From: Datnioides undecimradiatus
Lineage: Eukaryota; Chordata; Actinopteri; Lobotiformes; Datnioididae
Direction: 5' to 3'
Assembly: GCA_008933995.1 (NCBI GenBank)
Contig: WARS01000046.1
Coordinates: 6,496,026 to 6,560,025 of the forward strand
Length of the DNA: 64,000 bases
A model generated the notes under the pieces. That model made no database searches and was not told the origin of the DNA. It saw only the letters and a program-made list of their open reading frames with translations. Shown here piece after piece: positions 1 to 43,145 of this stretch; within the stretch, counting starts at the first letter, position 1, and each line of letters starts with the position of its first letter. The translations under genes were made by a program, and so were the position numbers.

Positions 1-643
1 AAAAAACCTTCAGCTGCTGTGAGATTGATATGGTTGCCTCAGGAATGCTCTGTAATGGTTTTCTAGCTGAGTAGCTTGACAGTTGGGGGTCAAGACTCAA
101 GTGCAGACTTGTTTTGTTTTGCCACGAGGTGAGGAGCAGTGCGGTTAATGTGCTAATGCCTGCGTGAAGTTTGTCCGTCAAAGTGGGTCAGATCAGCTGG
201 GTTAAAACTACAGTGTAGAAGAAAGACAAACTCTCACGTGAATTACACTGCTTATTTACCTTCCCTACCTTCAGGCGTTTGTCTAGGAACTTAGCAGCTC
301 AACACACTCAAACACACAACCTTTGTTGCCATGAGATTACTTTCAAATGATGTTGGCATACCTCCGTTATTGGCATAACCCTTATGAAATAGCAAGTGGT
401 ATATTTGTAATTTTATCGTATGATTTATTAGTCAGCACATTGGGATCACGACTCTGTCATTGGAATTTCTAATAACTCTGGTATTTGTCTTGAAATACCA
501 AAACAATGATGATCCGCCGGGCTTAGGAATGCTCCACACTGTGGAAGCACGCAGGCCTGTGCTCCGAGTTTGCACGTTCACACGCACATACACACTCCCA
601 CAAGCCTCCTTGAAAGGATTTGGAAAGAGGTATTGCTGATGGG

Positions 644-645
<2 letters not shown>

Positions 646-693
<48 letters not shown>
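646..693. repeat. (GT)24 microsatellite
   Basis: An uninterrupted GT dinucleotide tract in the first intron. Confidence 0.97.
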
Positions 694-694
<1 letters not shown>

Positions 695-1279
695 TTCTTA
701 TGAAATGAGCCAGTTCTGCTGGCTTGTAGCAAACCATGCTAGTCCCACTGATAATATCTTTCTGGGCTTGCACCAGGCTTTCAAGTTGGTTTCTGTCCCT
801 CCATATGAACAGTCCTACCTAGGAACCTCATACCTGCTCACCCAGACTTATCGAACCATGCCAGTTGGCAAACCTCCACTAAGACAACTGGTCTCTCTAG
901 TTTGCTGCACATTCGCCTACTTTTACCCCTGAGTTCGGGAGCAACTCCACTGTAGGAACTCATGCCTTTGGTGGGCTTTAGACTAAACCGAGGCTATTTT
1001 ACATTCATCTGTATTTCTACCCTTTCCCTCTCATTAGCAGAGGCTGGTCCCGCAGTAGCAGAACAGAATTTAGCTGTAGTTTCTGGGTTAATGATGGAAA
1101 GCAATGTGGTGTTGAGAATTACAGTCACTTTAGTGGAGCTTTTGATGCTTCTGTGTGTGTGTGTATGCGCATGTGGGTGTTGTGCGAATAGTGGGGCTGA
1201 GTTGTTTCAGATGCTAGTTTCCATGTCTGTAGACATCGTGATCCTCATTAGCCAGAGCTCTCCCACAAATGCTCCCTCA

Positions 1280-1340
1280 CTGCTCGCTCTCTCGCTCTCT
1301 CTCGCTCTCTCTCGCTCTCTCGCTCTCTCGCTCTTTCTCT
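1280..1340. repeat. CTCTCG/CTCTCT simple repeat
   Basis: A pyrimidine-rich tract made of repeated CGCTCTCT-like units with some variation. Confidence 0.9.
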
Positions 1341-2230
1341 TTTATTCTAACTCAATTCAGTCACGCTTAAGCAATCAGAGTCTTACATTCACATCGTACT
1401 CGCACGTACATACACACAGCGTGAACTGTGTGCAAACAACCCTGTGGACATCTGGAGGGAAAACACATGCACGTTCACACGCATACATGCCAATTCAGGG
1501 TAAGTAGGGCAGTATCTCATGCTGATGGTGTTAAGTTCATGTAAAGGATAACATACCCCCTCTGGGAGTGTGTTGTGAGATTTAAGTCTCACACATACAG
1601 ACACCCCCTCAAAAATGCATCAATTTGATACTCTCTTTTAGAAACTGTGTCAGTTATGCTAGCAACTTGTTCACCGTTCACTTTTGCTCTTCTGCTAACG
1701 ATGCACAAGTCTGAGAGACACCCAAGTTCACCTTGGGAAGCTTTTACACGGGTTCTCTCTCCACATCCTGTGCTGTGACAAATTCATCTCGCAGATCTGC
1801 AGTGAAAGGCAAACGGGATGTAGGTTATGTTTGTTTTTCACTGATCCTCTCCTCATCTTTTTGCCCTCTCGCCCCCTCCTTCCATGTCAGAGATAGCACG
1901 CACAGACAGGGAGCTGAGGAAAGCTGAGGGAAGCTGAGGAGGAGTAGGAGGAACAGAGAGCTGCTTTGTGTTTCTGTCTCTGTGGAGCTCTGTCTGTGGA
2001 AGTGGAGGCGAGTTGCTGCATCTTGGTTTGGGTATCTGTCTAGGTTTATGTCTGTGGTGCTATGTATATGGCCATGTCAGGGTCTGGCTGGGTATTCCTT
2101 TGTGTGTGTGGTGTGTTTGCCAGGCAGTGAGCTGACAGTATATTTTAATATCCTTTTTTTTCCAACCAGTTGGCATGGCGGCTGTAGATATCCACTGGTG
2201 AGACTTGCATATCTCTCCTTGTCACTACAG

Positions 2231-2290
2231 TCCAGTGAGGACATCAAAGAGGATCTGAGAGAAAACCTGCCGCTCCTTTTGCGAAGCAAG
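2231..2290 (+). CDS. sash1: candidate sash1 cassette exon (20 codons)
   Basis: A pyrimidine-rich stretch ending in CACTACAG precedes a 60-nt open segment followed by GTATTC. Its 20 residues are hydrophilic and acidic (SSEDIKEDLRENL...). It starts and ends in phase 0, the phase needed to join the next certain exon at 5075. Human SASH1 has no matching residues at this place, so it is either a fish-specific or alternative exon, or a false exon. The donor is only moderate. Confidence 0.4.
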
Positions 2291-5074
2291 GTATTCGTGA
2301 TTGCGTGTGCATGTGAGCACACACCTTGTTCCCTCTTTATGTGGGTTTTTCAGAGTACACCCACGTTATCCTGCACCATGCAGTTGTTTAAACAGAGCTG
2401 ACTGCCAAAGCCGTGCTTGTTTAAGAGGATAGATGTGTTGTTTCTTTGTCCCACATAAGCTCTGCCCATGTAAGAAAAAGACATTCGCTTCCGTCCCAGA
2501 TTTTCCCCATGTGCAGCCTGGCAATGTAGTGAGACCAAACCCCGTACCTCTGTAGGTCTGGTGGATGAAGCTTTTATGACCTATGACAGGTACCTGCTCT
2601 CTGACTTATGGGAATCAGCATGTATTCCCTTAAATGGACAAATTGTTTTTCGAGCTCTCCCAGCATTACTTGATTTACTTTCCAAAGAAACTTCCGGACC
2701 CATGCTTCTGCCTGCTTGATCACTGTAACAGACAAATGAACAGGCAAATGGGCAAGGACGACTTGTAGTGCTGAAGTTAACAGTTAAGATAAAGCCAGTC
2801 AGACTGTCTCACCAGCATCATTGCTGTCTGCCTTCTGTTGATTACCGCTGTGATAAGTGTAGGGTTCAGGCTAATTTTGAGGCTTTTAGCCACCTCAGCA
2901 GTAAAGGTCTCCTGCTCATATGACCTGCAGGCTACAGGCTCTTAAAGATGTTATGTCACTTCCCAGTTCTTTAACTATTAGCCACTCTCTGAATCATGTT
3001 TAGCGGGTGAGGGGTGTGGAAGGATTATACTCTCTTTCCCAGTCAAAGAAGAAAAAAGGTTAAACTACAGGTCACTCTGATTAGGAAGCATGACTGGCCA
3101 AGTGTAGGAAGTTCTTTAGATTTAGCTTCCTGTGACGGTTATCCTCTAAAATCTGGGTAATATCTGGGTGTGGAGATAGATGATGTGGATTTCTTAAAAA
3201 CAACTCATTTCCTATTCCTGCCCTACATTTGGGGAAACTCCAGATTCAATTTGTCTTTTCTCTGTGGCAGCAGCAACCAAGGCCATTTAAAGGTTTTCCC
3301 GAAGCCATTCACCTGGCAGCCGTCAACCTGCTTCTAATGACCGAACGTACTTGGCTTCTATCAACTAGACACTAGAATTTAAACTCTGTCCTATCTGTGG
3401 AAGACTAGGTTAATCTCAACTTAAGCTTTAAACTTGAGCTGATTTGACAGAAAAAAGAAAGCGTGAAGTCTCTGTTTCCGTAGTTTTTCAGCCTTGCCAC
3501 AGCCTTGAAGAAGACGAAACTTTGGAGCACATTTTCTCATGAGAGGAATAACACATAGTGGGACCTTACTGCTATTACCAGCATTTGCATCATGAGATGA
3601 TTCCAATAAATCTGCTGTGTCTAGTAAAATATTCAAAGCCAGACAAGAAAGTAGAAAGTAGAAATGGGAACTGGTTGTGGGATGTGTTTTTTTTCTCACT
3701 GGGACCTGATGGATTTTTGCAATACCATGACCTTGACACTTCCTCAAAATATATGTCAACAGTCCCAACAGATATGAAAGCAATGAGGTCAGCTATTTTT
3801 AACTTTGATTAAAGCATATTGTTGGCTAACCTCCTCTGTAAGATAAATCCTAAGCCATTTGTAGTAAAACTCATATCTGACTTAAACTGACTCCTTGTGA
3901 TATCTTAGCATAGTGGAAGCAAATAATAGGACTATCGTTAGCCTTGGTGAGCCTCTAGCTCATGCCAGAAAGAGTAAAGGCACATGGAGAGTGTAAAGTG
4001 GCTTCTAAAATGACAGTAATGACCTGTAAGTCCCTGGTCCATATGTTGAAAATCTGTTCACTTCCTTCAAGCAAAGCGATGACCCCTTCTGTCTCCGTGC
4101 TGCGTAATATTCCATAGTACAAGACTGTGGAGCATTGTCTGTGTGTGTGTGAGTTCAGGAGCTTGGGTAATCTTGTCCACGAGAGTTCAAAAAGCATGAA
4201 GAACACACAACCAAGAAAATATGCACTTGACTGATTCCCTCAGGCCGTTCATTGGCTTTAAATAATCACATGCTGCAGGATCAAATCGAAGTTGCAGACT
4301 TGTTGTGATTCTATAGCCCCTGTGTCTGTCTGTGGAAGCACTTGGTTTGAGGCACATCTGTATCTGGATATGCCATGATGGGGACACCTGCTTTAGACAT
4401 ATACAAGCATCAGCCCTGTGTAACACTGAAAATGGCTCAGACAGACGCTGTGGGTTAGAGAGGCTCAGTAAGTGAAAGTGAAGTGAGGTTAAAAATTGTC
4501 CTATTTTCCACGATTGTTGCACCAAACAGATTTGAGTAGTTTGTTCCTTAAACTCATGGCCAAAGTCTGACTCTCTGCTTTTCATATTCGCCAGTATGCC
4601 TGGTTATGCTGCAGTTTCATTTATTAAAAAATACATGTGAGCTGTATTCTAAAGATTTGAGAAAAAGCAGCAGGTGTTGCCTTGTGTCGAGGGAGGTGCA
4701 CCCATGTTAGATAGCTGCTTTTGTCATGTCTTGTTCTGCCAGGAAAGCCAAGACTCCACTAGGCTCCACCACCGCCCAGTGGTATTCAGTCAAAACAAGT
4801 ATTGCAGGTTTGGGTACCTGGAGCAAGACTTGACTTGTTGCACTGTGTAGGGGTGGACTCTGCACCCACGTGCTAGTGTTTGTTTTCACTTATATGCAGG
4901 TGTGTCTTCATGAACCTGACCTACGAACGTCTTTCCCACATGAGGGCAATGTTGAACATGCCGCCAACTGACCTTTCTTCGCCATACACACATCCTGTTT
5001 CACCTTTCTAGTCCTCACAGTCTTGCGATACTGATGCTTGACTTTCTGTCTTCTCTTTCTTACCATTTTTTCAG
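2291..5074 (+). other. sash1 intron
   Basis: No exon, RNA gene or recognisable mobile element seen. Short open frames on both strands lack coding character. Confidence 0.7.
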
Positions 5075-35102
<30,028 letters not shown>

Positions 35103-35460
35103 CCGTGTTGGTGGAGTCATATAAAATAACAGGTATTAACTCACTGGTCAGCACCATCTCATTCAATGGTCAGTAGGTGGACAAAGGCTAATTGGCCACA
35201 GGACCCGATGATCACCTGAGTGACCACAGCACTACAGTGCTTCCTGTCTCGCAATGTCAAAAGACTCAAAGTGAGCCACTCTGCTCTGTGATTTCCGCTC
35301 CTGATCACTCCATCTTTTCTCAAATGTTTACAGCATTGAAGAGTCCCTGCGAGTGGCCAAGACAAGATATCAATTGCCTTTTTTTTAAACAAATATAAAA
35401 AAGACTGTGGACTCGCTCTGTGGGATGACTTCCCTTCTGGAGACACCCCCAAAGTCTTAA

Positions 35461-35466
35461 AATAAA
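35461..35466 (+). terminator. proximal poly(A) signal AATAAA
   Basis: A canonical hexamer 359 nt after the stop codon. Use is not shown. Confidence 0.45.
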
Positions 35467-37644
35467 GACTTGGATCTGCCTTGAAGGAAGATTGCACACT
35501 CTTTTGTAGGACGGGTGTTTTTTTAAAAACAGAAAAGACGGTTTACTTCCTGCATATTTCATAAGTGCTTCATTTTCATCTTTTACGGCGAGGCAACAAT
35601 AACTGAGGTTCTTTTAAGGAAGTAGCTCGGCCAAAGCGTTTCATTCCTATGGGTTCATGAGGACATTGACAGAATTCACTTAGTATCCAGACTTTTAATC
35701 AACTAAATATGTATTGTCATGAACCAAACTATGAATAACTGGTGGTTATTTTGTATCATGTTTCTGTATTATAGCATAACTCATATCTGAATTTAAAAAA
35801 TGATTTATATGTTAAAATTTTGTTTTTGCCTTTTGAATGTTGCAGCCTTATTCCGAGGCCAGCTCTCAGTCATTGCTAAGCTGAAACAAGCTGACATCAC
35901 ACCTTTTATATTTCATATTATACTGTATGTCCTATCTCACTGCATATCTGGGATGCACACCCTGAATATGAGTCTTACAGAAAGCTCTGTTTTACTCCAG
36001 TAATCACAATCAGCTTTCACAGCAACAACAATACATTCCCCTGTATAACCAAGCACATATTAAGTTGCCTTACCATTATGAATGAACAGCTTCATCAAAT
36101 AGAACATGTGTATAGTCCTGGCTGTACCGTGACTGAGGCTGAACTGTTGTAAAGGTGCGAGCTGTTTTCTGTTCTGAATGTGTCTGAGAAATAATTCATA
36201 TTTTCTGAGCATTTGATGAACTCAACGGATCATTTCAGCGATGCACATGGACCACAAAACAGGCAAAACGGGCCTTTATAGGACTGCGGTTTCAAAACTT
36301 GAAGCCCAGATGAAAAACCGCAAACATGCAGACGCGACACAGACATCGTACCACATGTAACATCCCTTTAACATCCCAACACAGTCGCTGTACGTGCAGG
36401 ATGAGGGAGGGAGAAAATAAAACCGTTCCAAAGACACAGCTGACATCTGGGCTGTCATATCTGGAATTTATTGGACTGTCTACACTCTGGGTTTCTGTGT
36501 TGAGGAATTTGATTTGTAGCTGGATAATAAGCTGTTTGGGTCTTTTTAAACACAATTTACTGTAGCTGTAATCGATGCTGGTCTGAAATTCTTAATTGGA
36601 CGTTTGCCAAACAGGCTGAGGATGGATGGAAAAAACAGTTCTTATATCAGGTGAAAAGAAAACGATATGACACTAAATAGCCTTGCTAATCAGGGAACAC
36701 ACAGCGTGGAGCCAGCCTGGTTCAAAAACTATGGGCCAAAAACTGAACCGAAAACTACCAGAAACTCATTTCAGTTGCACAGTCTGCATGAAATGGAGCG
36801 AACAAATATCACCATTTGTGTTTTTTTCCTCTTATTTCTAACAGTTAAGTTCTGTCTTTCACACTCAGAACTGAACTCAAGATATATCCCACGGATTTCA
36901 TATTTAAAAATCTGACCAAGTGTTATTTGCTAAAATTATAGCCTTTCTTTTTTTTTTTGCAGTGGGCATTTGATAGGTAGATGTTTGATGCCTTTTATTT
37001 CCTCTTCAATCAAAGTGGTGCTTTGAGAAAGCGAGAATGGGGGTCATAATTAAAAAAAAGTCAAAGACCCATGGAGTGTTTTGTAAAGAATGAAAATACT
37101 GACACTGTAAATGCACTTTAGAGGGTAAATCTAACTGTTTTATAGGAGAAATTGGCTACACTTTGTTCCACGGGTCCGTCAATGGACGTTTGTTGTCAGG
37201 TATTGTAAAGGTTTCAGTGGGTTATGCTGGTATTTTATTTTAGTATTGAGTTCCCAATACCAACTTTAATAACCATTCACGGGTTAACCTCTCCCCAGTT
37301 ATTCACTTCCAGTTTGTTTTTGCAGTCTTACTCAAATTAATTCTTAATTACATATATGAAATGCTTAGCAGAAGTTGCACATTCTGTATATGTAATTGAT
37401 ATTTAAATAACTTATTTTTGCTTTTTTTTCATATCAACTGTAATTAGCTGTACTATATGAATAGCAATACCTTCCTGCAAAATGCATATTGCTTTAGCCA
37501 GTGAGGAACTACAGTATGTATTGTAAAATATGTGTACAAATTATTTTATTTGGTTTTCATCTACCTAATGATTGTCCATACAGATTTGCTTGTGTATTGA
37601 AACAACAAAAGTAATGTCCATAGCTATTTGTCATTCTGAAATAT

Positions 37645-37650
37645 AATAAA
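37645..37650 (+). terminator. distal poly(A) signal AATAAA
   Basis: A canonical hexamer followed by a T/G-rich stretch; the last good candidate before the intergenic region. Confidence 0.6.
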
Positions 37651-37670
37651 AACTTGTTTCTTGCCATATG

Positions 37671-40380
37671 CTGGCCTTTTGATTGTCGCTATGCACTAGC
37701 ACACACACACACGCACACACACACACACAGTCATGGAAAGACGTGGGCACAGCCTGCCGGCTCTTTTCTTCAGTGTGGTTAGCTGTGACACTGGACGTTG
37801 GCCTCTTGATAACTTTCTTAATGACATTTTGAAATTAAAAATGAGAAAGTGTGGATGGGCAGCTACAGGAATAGCAACAAAACAGTCTTGATTTGATTAA
37901 AACCCTTGGTCCAAACATGTAATTATTTTATTCTTAGATATAAGAGAAAGAATAGAAGGTAATATTAATTTTTCTGGTTTGGTCCAAAGGATAATAGAAG
38001 ACAGTTCTGTGGCCTGATTAGATTTAGTTTTTCTGAATAACAACCTTTCTATCTGCTGTACTGTCAAATGTACAGGAGTTCTGAAACCAAGGAGCTCAAA
38101 GACCTTGTCTTGTTGCGTCTGGCTTGTAATGCCTCATTTAGAAAACTATACACATCTGCTCAGGAGCAAGACGGCAGAGTTCGACAGTCTGTCTGGCTCT
38201 TGTTGCAGTGCAGCTGTTGTCAATGAAACCGTGCAGAGCCTTTTTCCACTCTTATTCATGTCAAAAAGCCCCAGAATAGGTGCTCAGACCCCCAGTTTGA
38301 TAAAGCATTGTCCCAAAAGGCTGCATCTGATGAGATTCCCCTCATAGTGTTTGGCGTGCTTTTGAGTGGAAACACATGCTGACACAACTGAACAAGCATT
38401 TCCTTCAAGAAGACTGAGAACAAAACCTGTTTACTGTGTCTTTCTTCTCTAGTTACTTGTACCTTCTTTTTCTTTTTTAAAAAAGGAGCCACTGTACAAT
38501 CATTTTTCTTCACAGAGCTGTAATGAGCAGTTAGCTTTCCTATTCACGGCTCTGTCTTCAACAGATACGTTTGCTCATCCAATTTAAAATATCTCAGGAG
38601 GAAAATGTGAGCCCTTATTGCAAATGAAGACTTTCTGCTTCGGGTTTCTTCCCATTATTCTGAACCACTTTCCTCTGCATGTCTGTCAGCAATCTGTAGG
38701 GAATATTGCCTAAAAAACTGCTTAAGATGTTTAGATCTTATTTCAGCGTTCCTACAATGAACCCAACGATTAGTTTTGCATGAATAACTGGCAGAGACAA
38801 AGCACACAGGCCCAGAATAGGACAGATTCCTCTCCAAAAAAGTGTTTATCGATCCTTACAGGGAAATTCTCTTACCCTTTGATTCCCTCCTGGGAGGTCG
38901 GAAGTCACTGAAGTAGTTCCTTAAAAATATTTGCAGCTCCTAAAGTTTACTTTAGAGTTGGAGTCTGAATTTTTAGCTCTCAGCGTTATTCCCTCCTGCA
39001 CAGAAACCTATTGATTCTCCTTGTGGTAGAGTAAACTCAATTGAGGGATCTCTCAGTCTGAAGTCATTGTCATTATTACAGACGTGGTGGGCCTTGTTCT
39101 AATGTGCAACCATCATGCCAAAATGAGGTATGTCTCTATCCCTCTCTTGCTATTATCCAAATATTATCTATTCTAACATGTCTTCATTAGTGTAAACAAT
39201 ACCCTTGAGTAACCACAGGCGGCGAGACATGCTGTTTACTTTATCTTTGCGACACTTTACAAACAGCTTCCGCTGCATTGCCCCCTCAGGATATTACCAG
39301 TATTGTCGACCTGACTTAGTTTGAGGTGTCGACGTAATGTTTTAACAGCTAAAACCTGAAGCTCATTAAAGATTGGTTCAGCTGTCCCCAGATCCTCCAG
39401 GTCTTCTTACCAAAGTCCAAAGAAAGTCATCATACCACTGGAAATGACTTTGTTTAAATCTCACGGTCAGTATTTCTGATGAGACTGAACCTGATTTACA
39501 GCAGCGATCCTACTGACATCCATACTGTAGATCTGAGTAGTAAACATATAACACTCTCACGCTTACTGTGCTGAGCCATGCAAAACACTGGTCTGTATGG
39601 TTTCATTTACCTGTGAATTACTAAAGCCAGTGGGCCCTCAACAGAATCACAGTGCACTCCCTTGTTACCTTCCGCTCTCTCAAGGCAAATTGTTTTTCAC
39701 AGTGGTTGTTGCCCCGTTGACAACAGTAACCATTACCAGTGAAAGTACATCAGCTTCTCAGTGAGAAAGTGACTGTGTTGACTGACTGTTGTCGCCTCCT
39801 AAGTGCAGGTGTAGCCTAATGGTGGGTTCTGACCCTGCTGTGGAAAGATATATAGCTCAGTTTAAGGCCCTTACAGCTGCCTGAGGGGGAAGAGAAAGTT
39901 TAAAACACACACAAACACACTCGAGAAGTGAACAGATACTCGTCTAACTGCTTCTTCCTTCTCCAACAAGGGTAGCAACTTGTTCCATGAATACTAACTA
40001 TTTTGCACTGGAAATACCTCACCATTGAGGATGAATCTTTTGGCTGTTGGGACGTTTATGTCAAAGCTGTGTATAAAATATACGGAGCTATATTAACTTT
40101 TAATCGTCAAACATTTGATCAAAGATAAAGCTGCCATTTTCTCGCTCCTGAAATGAATATTATGATATCACACCCGTTTTCAAACGATTTCAAGAGACCT
40201 CGTTTCAGTTTCTCTAGGCTGACACGAATCAAACTCGTTTTAATAAATGCTCAGCCATGACTTGTGAGGCCTACAGCCCCCCAAACACTGAGTGGCGCTG
40301 TTTTACGCGCTGCAAACCAGACCAAATCCTCTATGAGGTGGAAGTTTTTCCTCCTTTCCACGTTCAGTAATCTGACACCC
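37671..40380. other. sash1-ust intergenic region
   Basis: About 2.7 kb with no coding frame. It holds a (CA)n tract at 37700-37729. The part from 38500 to 39800 is complex and could carry regulatory elements of either gene, but I cannot point to one. Confidence 0.7.
37700..37729. repeat. (CA)n microsatellite
   Basis: A CA run with one CG interruption, just past the sash1 poly(A) site. Confidence 0.95.
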
Positions 40381-40399
40381 AAAAGACTCAGCAGCAGAA

Positions 40400-40645
40400 G
40401 GATGGACCCTTAACTCGGCTGGGAGGACGGAAGGAAGGAACAGTCATCCAACGAGCGCAAACGAGAGGGACCGAGCCGAAGCGAAAACGCTGTGCGCAAA
40501 AAACAACCCCGTGGCTGCGGCACTGGAGCTGGGTGCCTGCGCGTCTCCAAAATAACTGGCGGTCCGCCTCAAATGATCTCAAAGCGACAAGTTTCACTTT
40601 CCACAGGCGGATGGGTGACTTTCCACGGCGCTTTGTGAGGAGTAG
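40400..40645 (+). promoter_or_regulatory. ust: ust CpG-dense promoter / 5' UTR with upstream ORFs
   Basis: About 20 CpGs occur within roughly 230 bp, far above the surroundings, and no TATA box is obvious. This fits a CpG-type promoter and 5' UTR. Upstream ORFs: 40402-40413 (3 codons), 40573-40638 (21 codons, ends 7 nt before the start codon) and 40611-40649 (12 codons, its TGA overlaps the tandem start codons). The transcription start is unknown, so which uORFs are transcribed is not known. Confidence 0.6.
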
Positions 40646-40877
40646 ATGATGAAGAATTTCAGCAGCAGTCCCCTTCACAGCAACAACCAGACTCCCAACC
40701 ACATCAGAGAGCGAAACAACAGAAAGTACAGCTTACTCTCTGCAATACCGTTGCGATTCTCCCTGCGAGGTTATGGTTTCTGCATGGCTACGCTGTTCTT
40801 CTTCTGTTTCGGCTCCCTATTTTACCAGCTGAACGGAGGACCCCCTAAAATCCTGCTGGACATCCGTCAGTATCTCG
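40646..40877 (+). CDS. ust: ust exon 1, uronyl 2-O-sulfotransferase N-terminus
   Basis: UST moves sulfate from PAPS to the 2-O position of uronic acid (mainly iduronate) in dermatan/chondroitin sulfate, in the Golgi lumen. This exon gives the first 77 residues: a short cytosolic tail (MMKNFSSSPLH...), then LRFSLRGYGFCMATLFFFCF with the type II signal-anchor helix (about residues 43-62), and a stem starting YQLNGGPPKILLDIRQYL. Human UST has LRFSLRDYGFCMATL and SGGPPRFLLDLRQYLG at the same places. The start is fixed by an in-frame TAG directly before the ATG; two ATGs stand in tandem. The donor is G/GTAAGA (phase 1). The catalytic sulfotransferase domain lies in exons beyond the window. The cytosolic tail is not conserved with human. 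Confidence 0.93.
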
Positions 40878-42339
40878 GTAAGAACTTTTCATTTTCCTGT
40901 GCTGGCTGAGGCGCGTCATCATCAAAGAGATTCTTTTGAATCAGAAGTTGCACCCTATGTCTAGACGCCCTGCTTTGATTAAACGTGTCGCAAAGGGGCA
41001 GTTTATCTGGACTGGAGGCAGAATTAATGAGGCTCGCAACCTCTTTCTAAAGTCTCTTATGAAATCTACCGGAGCCCACGTCGGCCCACCGACTCCACTC
41101 ACCCCAGAGGAGTTTATTTTGATGGCCTCTGATCATTCATAATCTTGAAAACCATGAAAGTTAAAAACAAATATGAAATTACTGCTGAGTGACACGGATT
41201 TTGATGTGTGTGAATACTGACACATGACGACGCATTATACCCCCCGAGCCCAGAACCCCCCCCCCCCAAGTTTACATTTTTAAATAATTCCGACCAAAAC
41301 CTGAGGAATGCGCTAACCTTTGCATCAGTTCTGACTTGTCTGAGCGCGATTGGGATCTATTATGGTAACAGAAACTTAGCAACTGTTAAGATTGATACTG
41401 CATGTGAGTGATGACTGACACCTTCTCTTACACAGCCAGCTGGTGCGCTCCAGCCACACGGCGCTCATTACGCACGACTGGCACCGGTGGAACAGGGCGC
41501 CAATAGTGTCCTAAAGGCAGAATTTATGCTGGCGTTTTGAGGTTTTGAGACAGACACGCGTGGTGCGTGTTAAGCTTTATGTTTCTATAATTGATACAGG
41601 GAAAAGCATTTGGAGTTGTTTGTTCTAAGAAAGAGGTGGCCACCTGTTGTCACATCAAAGAGCTAGGTTACCAATTTCAACTATTAAGTCCTGAAGGAAA
41701 CGCACTTGTTTTCATTTAGATGTGACTTGAAATAACGAGATAACGAGAAGGAAGTGGGTGAGACCGATGAGCCCAGTGTGTGGGGACATCCGCATGTTGT
41801 GCTGACTATCAGTCTTTAGGATCAGGTGTATCCAGAGCTAAAAAAGGAAGTTTGTGGTTGTGGGTTTATATCTATATGTGCCTCTGATGCTCTACACAGA
41901 GGTGAATTCTTATCAGCACTTCACTCACTGCTACAACTGGCCAGCAGCTGCTGTGTTTGTGTGTGCATGTGTGTTGAAAGGAGCCTGTGTTCATACCTAT
42001 ATCACACAGAGGACTTGATGCCTTTATGACGTGATAAACATCTGGAACAGAATGAGAGTCACTCACCAAGTCAGCCACTAATCCCGCGGGTCAGATTGGT
42101 TTCCTGTAGACACACACACATAGTGTACACACACATGCATGCGTATTCCAGCTGCGCAATATTGTCAAGAAATCTTTTCCAAATTGATTTGGTTCTTTGT
42201 CACAAAGCACGCACGTAAACATTCGAAAAATATTGCGTTGATCAAATTAAAAGCCAGTTTTGTGGCTTTATTTTAATGCGATGGAGAGCCTCAGCACTTG
42301 CCTCAAAGATACAACTTGATTGCCTGAGCAGACACTATG

Positions 42340-42370
<31 letters not shown>

Positions 42371-43145
42371 GCAACATTCACTCTGATGAAACTTTGCAGC
42401 CTAATTTGATTTAGAAATTGCAGCAGTCGATGGAAGTTCATTATATTTTAGAGTGATTGCACAAAGCTAATGTGCCACAGTCGGCTGTGCACTCACTTGC
42501 TCATGAAGGACCACTCTGCCTCTGGGAAGTGCTATGACACACACACACGCAGGCTTAAGTAATCTTCTGAGTCTCAGATATTGTATCATACAGGATGAAG
42601 CAGACGTGTGTACTATTAGAGAAAAATAAGCACACAAGCACCAAACCTGCACAAACCCGCAGACAAAACTACTTTTCAACCCCCCCCCCCAAAGCAGACA
42701 CATACATTTTATTGTACCAGCATAATCCACCAAAGCTCAAACATATGTGGACCATGAGGGCAAGCAATCCCTCTGTTAGAAGATGAACGAGTATCTGGTC
42801 CCACCTGCATGACGTGATTTTCACTGCAGCTCTGCATGGAGACCCCGAGGGCCTGAGCCTTGTCAAACACTGACTCTTCTATACTCTATCGACTGCAGGA
42901 GGGGGGTTCCTTATGTAACTGTGACACAAACACACTGTAGCACCTCCGCTGGGATCTGGATGAGTAATTGTCTGTGCCCATTATGCTGCTGGGGGCAAGG
43001 AGAAAAAACTTTGTTTCCGAATCAGACGGGTACAAGTTGAAAGATGTGACTGTGTGAAAAAGTCTGTTATATGATTCAGGTAAGAACACTTCACCTTTCA
43101 GGGTGAAAAGTTTTGATTTTTGGTAGGAGAACGTGAGAAAAAACA
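40878..43145 (+). other. ust intron 1, first part
   Basis: Intron begins GTAAGAAC. CpG-richer DNA continues to about 41570. Includes a poly(C) run (about 41260-41268), (CA)n at 42340-42366 and poly(C) at about 42680-42690. A 68-codon frame at 40936-41142 is not in frame with exon 1 and is treated as chance. Confidence 0.7.
42340..42366. repeat. (CA)n microsatellite
   Basis: An uninterrupted CA run. Confidence 0.96.

Larger units (their letters stand above)
1..2230 (+). other. sash1 5' intron (start lies off-window)
   Basis: No SASH1-like coding sequence is visible; the conserved N-terminal exons must be further upstream. It holds a (GT)n tract (646-693), a CTCTCG-type tract (about 1280-1340) and a short purine repeat near 1909-1950. 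Open frames over the GT tract only translate the repeat. Confidence 0.7.
35103..37670 (+). other. sash1: sash1 3' UTR
   Basis: AT-rich downstream sequence with no coding character. The end is set by the canonical AATAAA at 37645-37650, with cleavage expected about 15-25 nt later. An earlier AATAAA at 35461-35466 could give a short 3' UTR of about 380 nt. Confidence 0.65.

Noticed and set aside
570-932. Open frames over the GT tract on both strands
   Set aside because: Products are Cys-Val or Thr-His repeats from the dinucleotide; no splice or coding signals.
40936-41142. 68-codon frame just after ust exon 1
   Set aside because: Not in frame with exon 1 read-through, no acceptor and no family similarity.
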